A DNA stretch of 64,000 nt from Geobacter sp. DSM 9736 (GCF_900187405.1 NZ_LT896716.1:372001-436000); one strand, 5' to 3'; positions 40,925-53,129 are shown, numbered from the stretch's first letter. The notes: generated from the sequence alone by a model not told the origin. A program made the numbers and translations.

Positions 40925-42355
40925 TCAGCTTGTTCCCCTGCGGACTTTTTCCAGGAGTTCCCGCCGCAGTTGGTTTAGTTTTCCGCTGATGGATACCTTG
41001 TAGATATGTGGATTTGCGAAACGCAGGCACCCTTCGGGAAGAAGTTGGAGCTCCCGCTTGCACCGCTCGGCCATCTCGTTCAGATCGTCCGATGCCTCCT
41101 CCGCGCGTATCCCCTCTCTCATGACGACCTTCCGTAAATCGACCAGTCGTGCGCCCGCCGGGATATAGGTGTACTCCGCGTCGTTGACGGGGTTGTAGAC
41201 CATCTCTCCCGGACCGCCCATTTCTACCTCCAGGGTAATGACATCCTGAATGAAGGAGCCGTCAGGGGCGACGGCACGCAGGAGCCGCTTCCGGTCGGGA
41301 AGGGTCGCCTTGGCGGCCTCGCTCGTAGTCTTCAGTCTGGGCTGATCGCCGATTCGTACCAGTTTGTACACTCCGCCCAGAGCGCCTCCTCCATCCCCCA
41401 TACATGTCGCAAGTTTCGTCCCTACGCCGTAGGTATCGACCTTTCCCCCCTCCCTCACGATCGACTCGATTACATACTCATCGATCTCGTTGGAAGCTAC
41501 GATCTGCACCTCTGGGAACCCCGCGTCGTCCAGCATCCGGCGTGCGGTCTTGCTGAGCCAGGCAAGATCCCCCGAGTCGAGACGTATGCCCCACAGATTG
41601 TGCCCCCGGCTTCGAAGTTCGCGCGCGACGGTGATCGCGTTGGGGACGCCGCTCTTGAGCGTGTCGTAGGTGTCTACCAGCAGAATGCACTTGTCAGGGA
41701 AAGTCTCCGCATAGGCGCGGAAGGCCGAGAGTTCGTCGGGGAAGGACATGATCCAGCTGTGGGCGTGGGTTCCTGCGACGGGAATGCCGAACTGCATCCC
41801 GGCCATCACATTGCTCGTGCTGCGAACTCCCCCCACGTATGCAGCACGGGCGACGCTGATGCCCCCGTCGGGGCCGTGGGCGCGGCGCAGTCCGAACTCG
41901 ATTACGCGGGCGGTTCCCGCAGCGTGAGAGACGCGGGCGGCCTTGGTGGCTACGAGGGTCTGGAAGTTGACGATGTTGAGGAGCGCCGTCTCCACGAATT
42001 GCGCTTCCGACAGCGTCCCCTCGACGGTCAGGAGCGGTTCCCGTTCAAAGACCACGGTACCTTCAGGTACGGCGGTCACCTTGCCGCGAAAGCGGAATTC
42101 CCTGAGATAGTCGAAGAAGGAGGGAAGGAAGATGTCAAGCCTCTGGAGGTAGGCCAGCTCTTCCTCTGCAAAGCGCAGGTTTTCCAGATAGGACAATGCT
42201 GTATCGAGGCCGGCGAAGACGGCGTACCCGCCACGGAAGGGGTTTTTGCGGTAGAAGAGGTCGAAGACGGCGGGAGTCTGATGCATCCCCTTTGAGACAT
42301 ATCCGGCGAGCATGGTCAGCTCGTACAGGTCGGTGATGAGGGGGGAGTAGCGCAT
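40925..42355 (-). CDS. pncB: Nicotinate phosphoribosyltransferase
   Basis: The 476-residue product shows the family landmarks: YELTMLAGY, FRGGYAVFAG, EFGLRRAHGPDGG with the phospho-accepting region, the TAHSWIM-like stretch GTHAHSWIMSFP, and IRLDSGDLA. It makes nicotinate mononucleotide from nicotinate and PRPP in NAD salvage. GGAGCC precedes the ATG. It converges with the iron-sulfur protein gene, with the stops 1 base apart. Confidence 0.95.
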   Translation of the reverse strand: MRYSPLITDLYELTMLAGYVSKGMHQTPAVFDLFYRKNPFRGGYAVFAGLDTALSYLENLRFAEEELAYLQRLDIFLPSFFDYLREFRFRGKVTAVPEGTVVFEREPLLTVEGTLSEAQFVETALLNIVNFQTLVATKAARVSHAAGTARVIEFGLRRAHGPDGGISVARAAYVGGVRSTSNVMAGMQFGIPVAGTHAHSWIMSFPDELSAFRAYAETFPDKCILLVDTYDTLKSGVPNAITVARELRSRGHNLWGIRLDSGDLAWLSKTARRMLDDAGFPEVQIVASNEIDEYVIESIVREGGKVDTYGVGTKLATCMGDGGGALGGVYKLVRIGDQPRLKTTSEAAKATLPDRKRLLRAVAPDGSFIQDVITLEVEMGGPGEMVYNPVNDAEYTYIPAGARLVDLRKVVMREGIRAEEASDDLNEMAERCKRELQLLPEGCLRFANPHIYKVSISGKLNQLRRELLEKVRRGTS

Positions 42356-42423
42356 TGGAGGCTCCGTCTGGGTGCCTCAATTGTAGCACCTTCCGCTCCT
42401 TATGCACTTGCCGGTCTGCAATG

Positions 42424-42450
42424 AAAAAAGGCAGGGGGGCGCCCCTGCCT
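42424..42450 (-). terminator. Terminator after eno
   Basis: On the minus strand, stem AGGCAGGGG/CCCCTGCCT is followed by TTTTTT. Confidence 0.88.
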
Positions 42451-42475
42451 TGCTATCTCATTCCGTTGTTCGTCG

Positions 42476-43844
<1,369 letters not shown>

Positions 43845-43868
43845 GGAATTTGTACTTCATGTTACTAT

Positions 43869-43898
43869 TTGACATTCCCGGGATGACACGGCTATAGT
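43869..43898 (+). promoter_or_regulatory. Sigma70 promoter of the pgpH operon
   Basis: -35 TTGACA (43869-43874), 18-base spacer, -10 TATAGT (43893-43898), 51 bases before the ATG at 43950. Confidence 0.7.
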
Positions 43899-43949
43899 AG
43901 CTCTTTCGGTCGCACTTCGAACAGCAACCACGGAACATTCACATACCTT

Positions 43950-46334
43950 ATGCCAGACGGCGGCAGCAACGTTAACAAAACAGGCGGATCACTTCTCCTC
44001 CTTGGCGGGCGTTTTCGCGAGGTGCTGATGGAACGGCTCTCGGACCCCCGGCATGCACACAGGAACAGGATCATCCTCCTTCTCCTCACTGCACTTATCC
44101 TTACTTTCCTCATAATCCCCCGTCAGCAGCTAATGACTACCAGCTTCAAGGCCGGGGATATAGCTACCTCCGATGTCCGCGCGACCCAGGATTACCTTCT
44201 GGAAGACCGCCCGCTCACCCAGAAAAAAAGGGCAGAGGCGGAAATGGGGACTCCAAACGTCTATAACCTTAACGAAGATATGGCGCAGGAGCTTCTGCGC
44301 AGCTTTGAGAAGGCGCTCGTAATCGCCAGAGAAGGGAAAAACATAGGTGGTGGCGGGGCCGTTGATGCTGTGCACGAGGTGCTGGGTGTCAATGTTTCTC
44401 CTCGCGATGTTGCGGCCCTTGCACGGGTGCGGCCGGAGAAGGTGCTTTCAGAAGTCGGTAGGCTGGCCGGGCAGGTTTACACCCGGAACGTGGTTACGGA
44501 GAAACGGCGGTTCTCGCTGGATAGCGCCCACGGTATTCTCGTTCTCGATGGAGGCACCGGAGAAATTGCCGGAGCCGGAGATCAACCGGCGTCGGCAATC
44601 GATCTTTCCGATGCACGAAAGATGATCGGAGCGGCGCGCCCCGCCGGAGGGGAAGATTCTGCGGATATCCAGACGATCAGGGAGCTGTTGGCCCGCGCGC
44701 TTCAGCCCAACCTGACATTCGATCACGAGGCCACGGAGCACAGGCGCAGAGCCGCTGCGGCAGCGGTAGGGCCGGTGCTTTTTCAGGTCAAACGGGGAGA
44801 AATGATCGTCAGGGTCGGTGACAGGATCACCGAAGCCCAGGCTCTCAAACTTCAAAAGATATTCGATTCCCGCCACGGCGTTAACAGCGTCTTCATGGGC
44901 GCCGGAATCTTCGGCCTCCTGCTGGTCCTCTTCTATTTCCCCTACCGGTTCGCGCGGAAGAACATCCGCAAGTTCCAGCCGACGAACAAGGACATCCTGC
45001 TCTTGTCGCTGGCCACCGTATTCCACTTCCTGATGTTGAAGATCGGCCTGGTAATTTCCACTGCTCTGGGGGGGGTATTCCCCTTCGCCGGGACATCGGA
45101 TTACTACTACCTCTTCCCCTTCGCGGTGAGCAGCATGCTTGTGCGGATAGTGCTCAACTCGGAGGTCGCCCTCGTCTATTGCGCCATCACCGCACCTCTT
45201 CTAGGCTTCATGTTCGACAGCAGCCTTCTGGTGGTCGTCTACGCATTGATGGGGGGAGTGGTAGGAGCGCACGGAGTTCGCCAGTGCAAGGACCGGGGAA
45301 CGATCTACACCGCGGGTCTCAAGGTCAGCGTCGTCAACATGGCGCTGGTTCTCTCGTTCCAGCTTCACAACGGCGCCCTTCTCACCACCGAAACCTTGTT
45401 CTGCATCGTTTTCGCCTTCATAGGCGGCTTCTTTAACGCAGTTCTCGTAACCGGAACGATTCCGCTCATAGAAAATCTGCTCCACTACACTACGGACATC
45501 AAACTGCTCGAACTGGCCAACCTGAACAGCCGCATTCTGCGAGAACTCATGGTAAGGGCGCCAGGCACCTACCACCACAGCGTGATGGTAGGGAACATGG
45601 TGGAGGCTGCTGCCGAAGCCATTCACGCCAATCCCCTTCTCGCCAGGGTAGCCGCTTACTACCACGATGTCGGCAAGGTCAGCAAACCTCTCTATTTCAT
45701 CGAGAATGTTTCGGGAGGAGAGAACCGCCACGACAAGCTGTCGCCAAGCATGAGTGCACTGATCCTGATCTCCCACGTGAAGGAGGGAGTGGAGCTGGCC
45801 CGGGAGCACAAGCTTGGTTTGCCCATCATCGACATTATCCGGCAGTCCCACGGGACCCAGCTCATCAGCTATTTTTACCAGAAGGCCCGCAACCTTGCCG
45901 GCCCCGACACTACAATCGACGAACGCGACTTCCGATACCCGGGACCCAAGCCGCAGACAAGGGAAGCGGGACTAGTGCTGCTGGCGGACTGCGTGGAAGC
46001 TGCATCACGGACGCTGGCCGATCCTACTCCTGCACGAATCCAGGGGCTGGTGCAGAAGATCATCAACAACATATTCATCGACGGCCAGCTTGACGAGTGT
46101 GAGCTGACCCTGAAGAACATTCACGAAATCGCAAAAAGCTTTATCCGGATTCTCACAGGTGTGTACCATCACCGGATCGAATATCCGGAGCCTGCCTACA
46201 AGGAGAAAGGGAACGGGGGAAGGAAGACTGCCGATGATAGCCCTGGACAATCGCCAAAGACGCCACTCGATCGAGACGAAGAGGCTAAGAAGGGCAGCGG
46301 AGAAGATCTTAGGCGCCTTGGGATATCCCGATAG
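43950..46334 (+). CDS. pgpH: 7TM-HD family cyclic dinucleotide phosphodiesterase-like protein
   Basis: The 794-residue product has one N-terminal transmembrane helix, an extracellular domain (about 60-315), seven membrane segments (about 320-530) and a cytoplasmic HD domain with HSVMVGNMVEAAAE, YYHDVGK and the late DCVEAASR. In Firmicutes PgpH hydrolyses c-di-AMP; the substrate here is not certain. The ATG at 43950 is a choice; an in-frame ATG at 44028 is also possible. The usual upstream phoH partner is absent. It is the first gene of a run with ybeY, a dgkA/PAP2 fusion, corC and lnt. Confidence 0.9.
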   Translation: MPDGGSNVNKTGGSLLLLGGRFREVLMERLSDPRHAHRNRIILLLLTALILTFLIIPRQQLMTTSFKAGDIATSDVRATQDYLLEDRPLTQKKRAEAEMGTPNVYNLNEDMAQELLRSFEKALVIAREGKNIGGGGAVDAVHEVLGVNVSPRDVAALARVRPEKVLSEVGRLAGQVYTRNVVTEKRRFSLDSAHGILVLDGGTGEIAGAGDQPASAIDLSDARKMIGAARPAGGEDSADIQTIRELLARALQPNLTFDHEATEHRRRAAAAAVGPVLFQVKRGEMIVRVGDRITEAQALKLQKIFDSRHGVNSVFMGAGIFGLLLVLFYFPYRFARKNIRKFQPTNKDILLLSLATVFHFLMLKIGLVISTALGGVFPFAGTSDYYYLFPFAVSSMLVRIVLNSEVALVYCAITAPLLGFMFDSSLLVVVYALMGGVVGAHGVRQCKDRGTIYTAGLKVSVVNMALVLSFQLHNGALLTTETLFCIVFAFIGGFFNAVLVTGTIPLIENLLHYTTDIKLLELANLNSRILRELMVRAPGTYHHSVMVGNMVEAAAEAIHANPLLARVAAYYHDVGKVSKPLYFIENVSGGENRHDKLSPSMSALILISHVKEGVELAREHKLGLPIIDIIRQSHGTQLISYFYQKARNLAGPDTTIDERDFRYPGPKPQTREAGLVLLADCVEAASRTLADPTPARIQGLVQKIINNIFIDGQLDECELTLKNIHEIAKSFIRILTGVYHHRIEYPEPAYKEKGNGGRKTADDSPGQSPKTPLDRDEEAKKGSGEDLRRLGISR

Positions 46335-46683
46335 CGACCTATCGGTTTCCTTTGTGGGCGACCGTACCATACGCCGCCTGAACCGGGAGTACCTGCAACG
46401 GGACAAGCCGACCAACGTCATCTCCTTTTCCCTCCAGGAGGGAGAATTCGCGGGGGTGAACCCGCAGGCACTCGGAGACGTCGTCGTTTCCGTCGACACC
46501 GCCCGTCGGGAAGCGGATGAGGGGGAGATGACCCTTCATGCCAGGCTAGTCTTTCTGCTGCTTCACGGGATACTTCACCTGACCGGGTTTGATCATGAGC
46601 GGAGCGGGCCTGTGGAGGCTGAGCGGATGGAGGCGAAGGAACGTGAACTGTTCGAGCTGCTGAAGCGTGAAGGACTGGCTTAG
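46234..46683 (+). CDS. ybeY: Endoribonuclease YbeY
   Basis: The 149-residue product starts at the ATG at 46234, chosen because GGAAGGAAG lies just upstream. It therefore overlaps the end of pgpH by about 100 bases in another frame. The zinc-binding HGILHLTGFDH motif is intact. It acts in 16S rRNA maturation and ribosome quality control. Confidence 0.93.
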   Translation: MIALDNRQRRHSIETKRLRRAAEKILGALGYPDSDLSVSFVGDRTIRRLNREYLQRDKPTNVISFSLQEGEFAGVNPQALGDVVVSVDTARREADEGEMTLHARLVFLLLHGILHLTGFDHERSGPVEAERMEAKERELFELLKREGLA

Positions 46684-46687
46684 GCCG

Positions 46688-47434
46688 ATGGAGAAACCCT
46701 CGGACAACAGCCGCAGTGGCCCGCCGTTGAAGCCGACGCGTTTCATCGATTCCGCGAACTGTGCCATCGAGGGCATCATTTACACTGCCAGAACCCAGAA
46801 GCATATGCGGAACCACTTCGTGTTCGCTCTGGTTGTGCTGTTGGCGGTGCTTTTCCTGAAGGTAACCGCGGTCGAGTTTACCCTTCTGGTACTGACAGTC
46901 TGCTTCGTACTCTTTGCCGAGCTTATGAACACGGCCATCGAGGTTGTGGTGGACATGATCTCTCCCGACTATCACCCCCTTGCAAAGACCGCCAAGGATG
47001 TCGCCGCAGGCAGTGTTCTGGTGGCCGCCGTCGGTGCAGGAGTGATGGGGTATCTGATCCTGTCCAAGTATATTTTTCCGCTGTACAAGGAGGGGCTCGG
47101 CATGATAGGTACCCCCACGGAGATGGGCGCGCTGGTGTCGCTCCTAATGGTGGTGATCGTAGTGGTCATACTCAAGGCCCTGTCGCACCGGGGGACACCT
47201 CTTGAAGGGGGGATGCCGAGCGGGCACGCGGCTGTCGCCTTTTCGATTGCGACGCTGGTTTCGGTCGCCACCCAGGAGCCCCTAATTTCCATCCTGACTA
47301 CGGCGCTGGCAGCCATGGTGAGCCATTCCCGGTTGCTGCTGAACATACATTCGGTGCGGGAGGTTGTCCTGGGGGCGGTAACGGGGACGCTGATCACTCT
47401 GCTCGTGATGTTCCTGTTCAGGACCATGGCGTAA
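46688..47434 (+). CDS. Diacylglycerol/undecaprenol kinase fused to a PAP2 phosphatase domain
   Basis: The 248-residue product joins two enzymes. Residues about 20-125 are a DgkA-type kinase with three membrane helices and the ELMNTAIEVVVD signature. Residues about 130-248 carry PAP2 motifs: GGMPSGHA and SHSRLLLNIHSVREVVLG, the second and third phosphatase motifs (the last with Arg and His). The stand-alone DgkA is about 120 residues. A kinase and a phosphatase for prenyl or lipid phosphates in one chain would recycle undecaprenyl lipids. It starts 4 bases after ybeY. Confidence 0.9.
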   Translation: MEKPSDNSRSGPPLKPTRFIDSANCAIEGIIYTARTQKHMRNHFVFALVVLLAVLFLKVTAVEFTLLVLTVCFVLFAELMNTAIEVVVDMISPDYHPLAKTAKDVAAGSVLVAAVGAGVMGYLILSKYIFPLYKEGLGMIGTPTEMGALVSLLMVVIVVVILKALSHRGTPLEGGMPSGHAAVAFSIATLVSVATQEPLISILTTALAAMVSHSRLLLNIHSVREVVLGAVTGTLITLLVMFLFRTMA

Positions 47435-47482
47435 TTTGCAGGCACATCTATTGTCAACTACACCACAGGAGGTGTAACGGGT

Positions 47483-48334
47483 TTGGACGACGGGCCAAGT
47501 AGGAAGAACCAGGGGTTGTGGGAACTTGTCAATCGCTTTGTTTCCGGGCGCAGAAAGATCACCGAAGAAGAGATCCACGAGCTGATGGATGCCGGGGAAG
47601 AAGAGGGATTGATCAACGAGGAAGAGAACGAGATGATCCGCGCCATCTTCACCCTGCGGGACACGGTGGTCCGGGAGATCATGGTGCCCCGCACCGATAT
47701 GGCCTGCATCTCGGTTGACGCAACTGTGCGGGAAATCATCAGCCAGATTATCGGTTGCGGCCACTCCCGAATCCCGGTTTTCGACGGTACCGTGGACAAT
47801 ATCGTCGGGCTGGCGTATGCGAAGGATCTTCTGAAATACTGGGGAATGAACGATGCGGCAATCGTCCTCAGGAAGATCATGCGCCCTCCCTACTTTATCC
47901 CTGAGGCGAAGAACCTGGAGGAGCTGCTCCAGGAGTTCAGGAAAAAACGTGTTCACATAGCCATCGTCATCGATGAGTATGGTGGGACTTCGGGGCTCGT
48001 CACAATAGAGGATCTCCTGGAGCAGATCGTAGGGGACATTCAGGACGAGTACGACCTTGAAGAAGAGTGGCTCGTGGAGGAGCCGGAGGGGTCGGTGCTC
48101 GTTGACGCGCGGCTTCCCATCGAGGAGCTGGAAGAGTATTTCGATATTCAGATCGAGCGGGAAAAGTTCGACACGGTGGGGGGGCTAATCTTCCACCTGA
48201 CCGGCAAAATCCCCAAGGCTGGCGAGGAAGTTTCCAATCATTCAATTGTGATGACGGTGCTTCAGGCAGACGAACGGAAGATCAGCAAGGTGCGGATAAG
48301 GCGGCTGGAGAGAAGGGAAGAAGGCGTACAGTAG
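47483..48334 (+). CDS. CorC/TlyC-like CBS-domain protein
   Basis: The 283-residue product has an acidic N-terminus, two CBS domains (about 65-190, including [14 protein letters not shown] and [22 protein letters not shown]) and a C-terminal CorC_HlyC domain (about 210-283). There is no DUF21 membrane domain, so it is the soluble CorC type associated with Mg/Co homeostasis. The start is a rare TTG at 47483; AGGAGG at 47467-47472 sits 10 bases before it and an out-of-frame GTG hits a stop. Its stop overlaps the lnt start by one base. Confidence 0.9.
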   Translation: MDDGPSRKNQGLWELVNRFVSGRRKITEEEIHELMDAGEEEGLINEEENEMIRAIFTLRDTVVREIMVPRTDMACISVDATVREIISQIIGCGHSRIPVFDGTVDNIVGLAYAKDLLKYWGMNDAAIVLRKIMRPPYFIPEAKNLEELLQEFRKKRVHIAIVIDEYGGTSGLVTIEDLLEQIVGDIQDEYDLEEEWLVEEPEGSVLVDARLPIEELEEYFDIQIEREKFDTVGGLIFHLTGKIPKAGEEVSNHSIVMTVLQADERKISKVRIRRLERREEGVQ

Positions 48335-49890
48335 TGGCCAAGCGCAGATTCAAAACACCGGGATCCAAGGGGATACAGCGTCGCGACTACCTGCTGGCCC
48401 TCCTGTCGGGGGTGCTGCTGGCCCTCTCTTTCCCGAAGCCGGGGTTGTCGCTTCTAGCGTGGTTCGCTTTTGTTCCGCTTCTGCTGGCCCTCGGCAGGAA
48501 GAGCCCCAAAGACGCCTTCAAGCTTGGTTTCACGACCGGCATGGCTGCGTATGCCGGGATTCTCTACTGGCTCAACATCGTCATGGTGACCTACGGCAAG
48601 CTCAACTGGGGTGTCAGCGGTTCGCTTTACCTGGTGCTGTCGGCGTATCTGGCCCTTTACGTCGGCATCGTCACCTGGGCGGTCGCTCGGGGCACTGCAG
48701 CGGGAATTTCGCCCTTCCTCTCCTTTCCGGTCTTCTGGGTTTCGATGGAGTATCTCCGCTCCTTTCTTCTTACCGGCTTTCCCTGGGCGAGCCTCGGGTA
48801 TTCACAGTTCAAGACGCTGCCCCTGATACAGGTGGCGGACGTGACCGGCGTGTACGGGCTCAGCTTTCTCGTCGTAATGGGGAACGTCCTGCTCTACCTT
48901 ATACTGAGAGCAGTGGCAGGAAGGGACAAGGCATCCTACCCGACCAGGGAAGCGGTCCTTTTTCTGCTACTGCTGGTCGTTACTCTCGGGTACGGTTTCA
49001 GCCGTCTCAACCGGCCCGATACAGGAAAGCCCATCAAGGTCTCGCTGATCCAGGGAAACATCGCCCAGGACGTGAAATGGAATCCGGCTTTTCAGGAAGA
49101 GACGGTGGCAATCTACGAGCGGCTCTCCCGGCGGCCGGAGACGGCGGGTAGTGATCTCGTCATATGGCCCGAAAGCGCTGCTCCTTTCTTCTTCCAGGAC
49201 GATGCCAGGTATGCCGACCGGATAAGGAAGGTCGCAAGCGGCCTGAAGACTAACCTCGTTACCGGCAGCCCCGCCTACGACATGACTGCCGCTGGCCCCA
49301 TGTATTTCAACAGTGCCTTTCTCATCGGCGCCGACGGACGGACCATGGGGCGCAGCGACAAGATACACCTCGTTCCTTTCGGGGAGTACGTTCCGATGGC
49401 CCGTCTGCTTCCGTTCGTAAACAAGCTGGTGACGGGGATAGGGGATTTTTCACCGGGTGCGGCGGCTGTACCTCTCGACATCGGCAAGGGGCGAATAGGC
49501 ATCCTCATATGTTTCGAAGGGATATTCCCCGAGCTGGCACGAGAGTACGTCCGGGAGGGAAGCCGGGTGCTCGTCAACATTTCCAACGATGCCTGGTACA
49601 AACGCTCTTCGGCACCGCACCAGCACCTTTCCATGACGGTCTTCCGGGCGGTGGAGAACCGGGTGCCCCTGGTGCGCTCGACTAACACCGGAATCTCCGC
49701 TATCATCGACAGCAAGGGGCACATCCGCGGTATGACTCCTCTGTTCGAGGAGGCCGTTCTTGCAGGGGAAGTAAGGAGCGGCGAAGGCGGGTCGCTTTAC
49801 ACCGCCTATGGTGACTTCTTCGCCATAGCATGTCTCCTCCTGGGGGGCATCACACTGGTTACGGGCCTGGTAAGATTAAAAACACGATAA
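48334..49890 (+). CDS. lnt: Apolipoprotein N-acyltransferase
   Basis: The 518-residue product has about seven N-terminal membrane segments and a C-terminal nitrilase-fold periplasmic domain. The catalytic Glu-Lys-Cys set is seen in [20 protein letters not shown] and [11 protein letters not shown]. It adds the third acyl chain to lipoproteins, several of which are encoded in this window. The start is GTG at 48334, overlapping the corC stop by one base, so translation is coupled. Confidence 0.95.
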   Translation: MAKRRFKTPGSKGIQRRDYLLALLSGVLLALSFPKPGLSLLAWFAFVPLLLALGRKSPKDAFKLGFTTGMAAYAGILYWLNIVMVTYGKLNWGVSGSLYLVLSAYLALYVGIVTWAVARGTAAGISPFLSFPVFWVSMEYLRSFLLTGFPWASLGYSQFKTLPLIQVADVTGVYGLSFLVVMGNVLLYLILRAVAGRDKASYPTREAVLFLLLLVVTLGYGFSRLNRPDTGKPIKVSLIQGNIAQDVKWNPAFQEETVAIYERLSRRPETAGSDLVIWPESAAPFFFQDDARYADRIRKVASGLKTNLVTGSPAYDMTAAGPMYFNSAFLIGADGRTMGRSDKIHLVPFGEYVPMARLLPFVNKLVTGIGDFSPGAAAVPLDIGKGRIGILICFEGIFPELAREYVREGSRVLVNISNDAWYKRSSAPHQHLSMTVFRAVENRVPLVRSTNTGISAIIDSKGHIRGMTPLFEEAVLAGEVRSGEGGSLYTAYGDFFAIACLLLGGITLVTGLVRLKTR

Positions 49891-49899
49891 GGAGCAGCA

Positions 49900-51013
49900 A
49901 TGTACCGTGAAGAAATAGCAACCATCGAAGCTCTTGCCGAGCGGATCGCCAAACTTCGGGGGTCTCTTTGACGTAGACAGGAAGCGGGAGGATATCCGGG
50001 AGCTTGAGGCAGCCATTGCCGCACCCGGTTTCTGGGACGACCAGGAACGTGCGCAGAAGGTACTCAAGGAGCGGACGGCCATGGAGAAAACGGTCGAAAT
50101 ATGGGACCGGCTCCAGCGGCAGGCGGACGATATCCGGGTGCTCATCGAACTAGGCGCGGAAGCGGAGGACGAGGCCACTCTCGCCGAAGTCCATCAGCTG
50201 AACGAAGAGCTCGAACAGAAGGTGGAGCAGGCTGAGTTTCAGAAGATGCTCTCCGGTCCCCATGACCGAAGCAACTGTTTCGTCTCCATCAACGCCGGGG
50301 CAGGGGGTACCGAATCCCAGGACTGGGCGGAAATGCTCCTGCGGATGTACCTCCGCTACTGCGAGCGGAAGGGATGGAAGACCGATATTACCGACTATCA
50401 GGCAGGTGACGAGGCGGGGGTCAAGGGTGTCACCTTCGCGGTGTCGGGGGAGTGCAGCTACGGATATCTAAAGGCCGAGGCGGGCATTCATCGTCTGGTG
50501 CGGATATCCCCTTTCGACAGCAATGCCAGGCGCCACACTTCTTTCGCTTCGGTCTTCGTATTTCCCGAGATAGAAGACGACATCGAGGTGAAGATCAACG
50601 AGTCGGAACTGCGGGTCGATACGTACCGGTCCAGCGGGGCCGGCGGCCAGCACGTCAACACCACCGACTCGGCGATCCGCATCACACATCTTCCAACCGG
50701 TATAGTCGTCGCTTGTCAGACCGAGCGGAGCCAGCATCTGAACAAGGCCACGGCGATGCGTGTTCTGCGGGCGAAACTCTATGAGCGTGAACTTGAGGAG
50801 CGGGAAGCGAAGGCGGCCGAAATCAGCGGCGAGAAGAAGGAGATCGGCTGGGGGAGCCAGATACGCTCCTATGTACTCCATCCTTACAAGATGGTGAAGG
50901 ATCTGCGGACCGGAGTTGAGACGGGAAACCCCGATGGCGTGCTCGACGGCGATCTGGAAGATTTCATTGTGGCTTATCTGATGGGGGTCCGCCGCGAAGT
51001 TCAGGATGTCTAG
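49900..51013 (+). CDS. prfB: Peptide chain release factor 2, with programmed +1 frameshift
   Basis: The ATG at 49900 follows AAGGAG. After 23 codons an in-frame TGA occurs at 49969-49971 in the context CGGGGGTCTCTTTGAC: an internal Shine-Dalgarno-like GGGGG, a CTT slippery codon and TGA followed by C. A +1 shift at CTT continues in the frame that ends at 51013, giving a 370-residue protein. The RF2 peptide-recognition SPF motif (RISPFDSN) and the catalytic GGQ motif (GAGGQHVN) are both present. RF2 recognises UGA and UAA and so autoregulates its own frameshift. Confidence 0.97.
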
Positions 51014-51073
51014 CCTATTAATGCTTTGATTCGATGTTTTACGCATTGAGCTGAACCGGGTAAAAAGAGGATT

Positions 51074-51853
51074 ATGATGCACCGCAGTACCATTCTTCTT
51101 CTGTCGCTCCTCATCCTCCTTTCCACCGCCGCTGCCGGTTGTGCGGCTCATCTGAAGGAAACGAAGGGGGTTTCGCGGCTAGGATACTCCATTCAGGTGG
51201 GGGCATTTTCCGATGTAAAGAATGCGGAGCGTCTCACGGCGCGGCTTCAGGAGAAGGGGATCGACGCTTTCTACTTCAAGCGGGACAGCCGCATCTACGC
51301 GGTACGTTTCGGCGACTATCCGACTTGGGACGCAGCGAAGAAGCACGCTAAAAAGCTCGTCTCAGACAAGATGATCGACTCCTACTTTATCGCTTCCCCT
51401 CAAAGCGAATTCATCGAGAAGGGTAAAAAAACCGAGCTGAAGAAGTATTCCTCTCCGGTGCCCCGTCCCAAACCTACGAGTGACATGGGGGGAATCGCCG
51501 CTCGCACTGCAGAACGCTTTGTCGGCATCCCTTACCGGTGGGGGGGGAACAACGTGGTGGACGGCATGGATTGCAGTGGTTTTGTTCGTGCGGTCTACAA
51601 CTTGTGCGGGGTCAACATCCCGCGTACGTCACGGGAGCAGTTCGGCACCGGTGAAAACATCGACAGAGACGATCTGAAGGATGGCGACCTCGTCTTCTTC
51701 GGTGCCTCTCGAGACGAGATCAATCATGTCGGCATCTATGTCGGCAACCGTCGCTTCGTCCACGCGCCCCGGCGTGGTGCTGACATCAAGATTTCTTCCC
51801 TCGACGAGGAATATTTCGTCAAGAAATTCATCGGCGGCAAACGCTACTTCTAA
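51074..51853 (+). CDS. SPOR plus NlpC/P60 peptidoglycan hydrolase lipoprotein
   Basis: The 259-residue product has a lipobox (TAAAGC, Cys23), then a SPOR domain (about 38-120, YSIQVGAFSDVKNAERL) and a C-terminal NlpC/P60 domain (about 140-259) with the catalytic Cys in DCSGFV and His in NHVGIYVG. It should bind denuded glycan strands and cut peptide stems at sites of cell wall remodelling. The start is the first of two ATG codons with AGAGG upstream. Confidence 0.92.
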   Translation: MMHRSTILLLSLLILLSTAAAGCAAHLKETKGVSRLGYSIQVGAFSDVKNAERLTARLQEKGIDAFYFKRDSRIYAVRFGDYPTWDAAKKHAKKLVSDKMIDSYFIASPQSEFIEKGKKTELKKYSSPVPRPKPTSDMGGIAARTAERFVGIPYRWGGNNVVDGMDCSGFVRAVYNLCGVNIPRTSREQFGTGENIDRDDLKDGDLVFFGASRDEINHVGIYVGNRRFVHAPRRGADIKISSLDEEYFVKKFIGGKRYF

Positions 51854-51887
51854 TTTTCAGTATCAATTACCTACAGAGGAAATCATC

Positions 51888-53129
51888 ATGGCATTGATTA
51901 AACCGTTCCGGGCGCTGCGGCCGGCGTCCGATCTGGCCGAACGTGTGGCTGCGCTTCCGTATGACGTCATGAACGTGGAGGAAGCCCAAATGATGGCGGC
52001 AGGGAATCCCTACAGCTTCCTCCACATATCACGGCCGGAGATCGATCTGCCTTCAGAGGTCGATGTCCATTCGGAGCCCGTGTATGTGAAGGGGCACGAA
52101 AACCTTATGCACTTCATGAAAAACCGTGTTCTCATCCAGGATCAGCATGACTGCTACTACGTCTATCGGCAGAAAATGGGAGAAATCGTTCAGACAGGTC
52201 TCGTCGCCTGCGCCAGCGTTGACGACTACCAGTCGGGCGTGATTAAAAAACATGAGCTCACACGTGCCGACAAGGAAGAGGACCGCGTCATGCACATAGA
52301 CCGGCTCGATGCCAACGATGAGCCGGTCTTTTACACCTATCGCCACGATGCACGAATAGCAGCTCTGGTAGCTGAAGTGACGCGGGGAGAGGCCGTTTAC
52401 GATTTTACCACCGATGACGGCGTCGAGCATGCCCTGTGGGTGATCGACAAGACTGACGCTATTGCCGACCTTACGGCTCTCTTCGCAGCCATTCCGGTAC
52501 TCTATGTCGCAGATGGCCATCATCGGAGTGCGGCCGCGAGCCGGGTTCGCGACCTTCGCATGAAGGCGAATCCGCACCATACAGGGGGGGAGGAATACAA
52601 CTTCTTCCTTACGGTCATTTTTCCGGATGACGAGATGAACATCATGCCGTACAACCGTGCCGTGAAGGACCTGAACGGCCTCAGTCCGGAGCAGTTCATT
52701 GCCGGCGTCTCCGAGCAGTTCGAAATCGCACCTGTCGCTGGCCCGTTCCAGCCGGAGCGCACTCATCAATTCTGCATGGTCATGAATGGGAAATGGTTCG
52801 AACTCCGTGCACGTCAGGGATCGTTCAATCCCGATGATGCAGTATCGAGGCTGGATGTATCAATTCTCCAGAACAATCTTCTGAGTCCGATTCTTGGAAT
52901 TCATAATCCCCGTACAGATCAGCGGATCCATTTTGTCGGCGGCATCCGGGGGCTTGCAGAGCTTGAGCGCCTTGTTGCCGGTGGTGAATACCAGGTCGCC
53001 TTCGCCCTCCATCCCACCTCGCTGGATGAATTGATGGCTCTGGCGGACGAAGGAAAAATCATGCCCCCTAAATCAACCTGGTTCGAACCGAAGTTGCGAA
53101 GCGGGCTGTTCGTCCACCTTCTTTCGTAG
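51888..53129 (+). CDS. DUF1015 family protein
   Basis: The 413-residue product starts at the ATG at 51888 (AGAGGAAATC upstream), with the family opening [10 protein letters not shown] and [13 protein letters not shown], and the later [15 protein letters not shown] segment that is characteristic of DUF1015. The fold is thought to be ParB/sulfiredoxin-like, but no activity is established. Members commonly sit near serine or NAD metabolism genes. Confidence 0.92.
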   Translation: MALIKPFRALRPASDLAERVAALPYDVMNVEEAQMMAAGNPYSFLHISRPEIDLPSEVDVHSEPVYVKGHENLMHFMKNRVLIQDQHDCYYVYRQKMGEIVQTGLVACASVDDYQSGVIKKHELTRADKEEDRVMHIDRLDANDEPVFYTYRHDARIAALVAEVTRGEAVYDFTTDDGVEHALWVIDKTDAIADLTALFAAIPVLYVADGHHRSAAASRVRDLRMKANPHHTGGEEYNFFLTVIFPDDEMNIMPYNRAVKDLNGLSPEQFIAGVSEQFEIAPVAGPFQPERTHQFCMVMNGKWFELRARQGSFNPDDAVSRLDVSILQNNLLSPILGIHNPRTDQRIHFVGGIRGLAELERLVAGGEYQVAFALHPTSLDELMALADEGKIMPPKSTWFEPKLRSGLFVHLLS

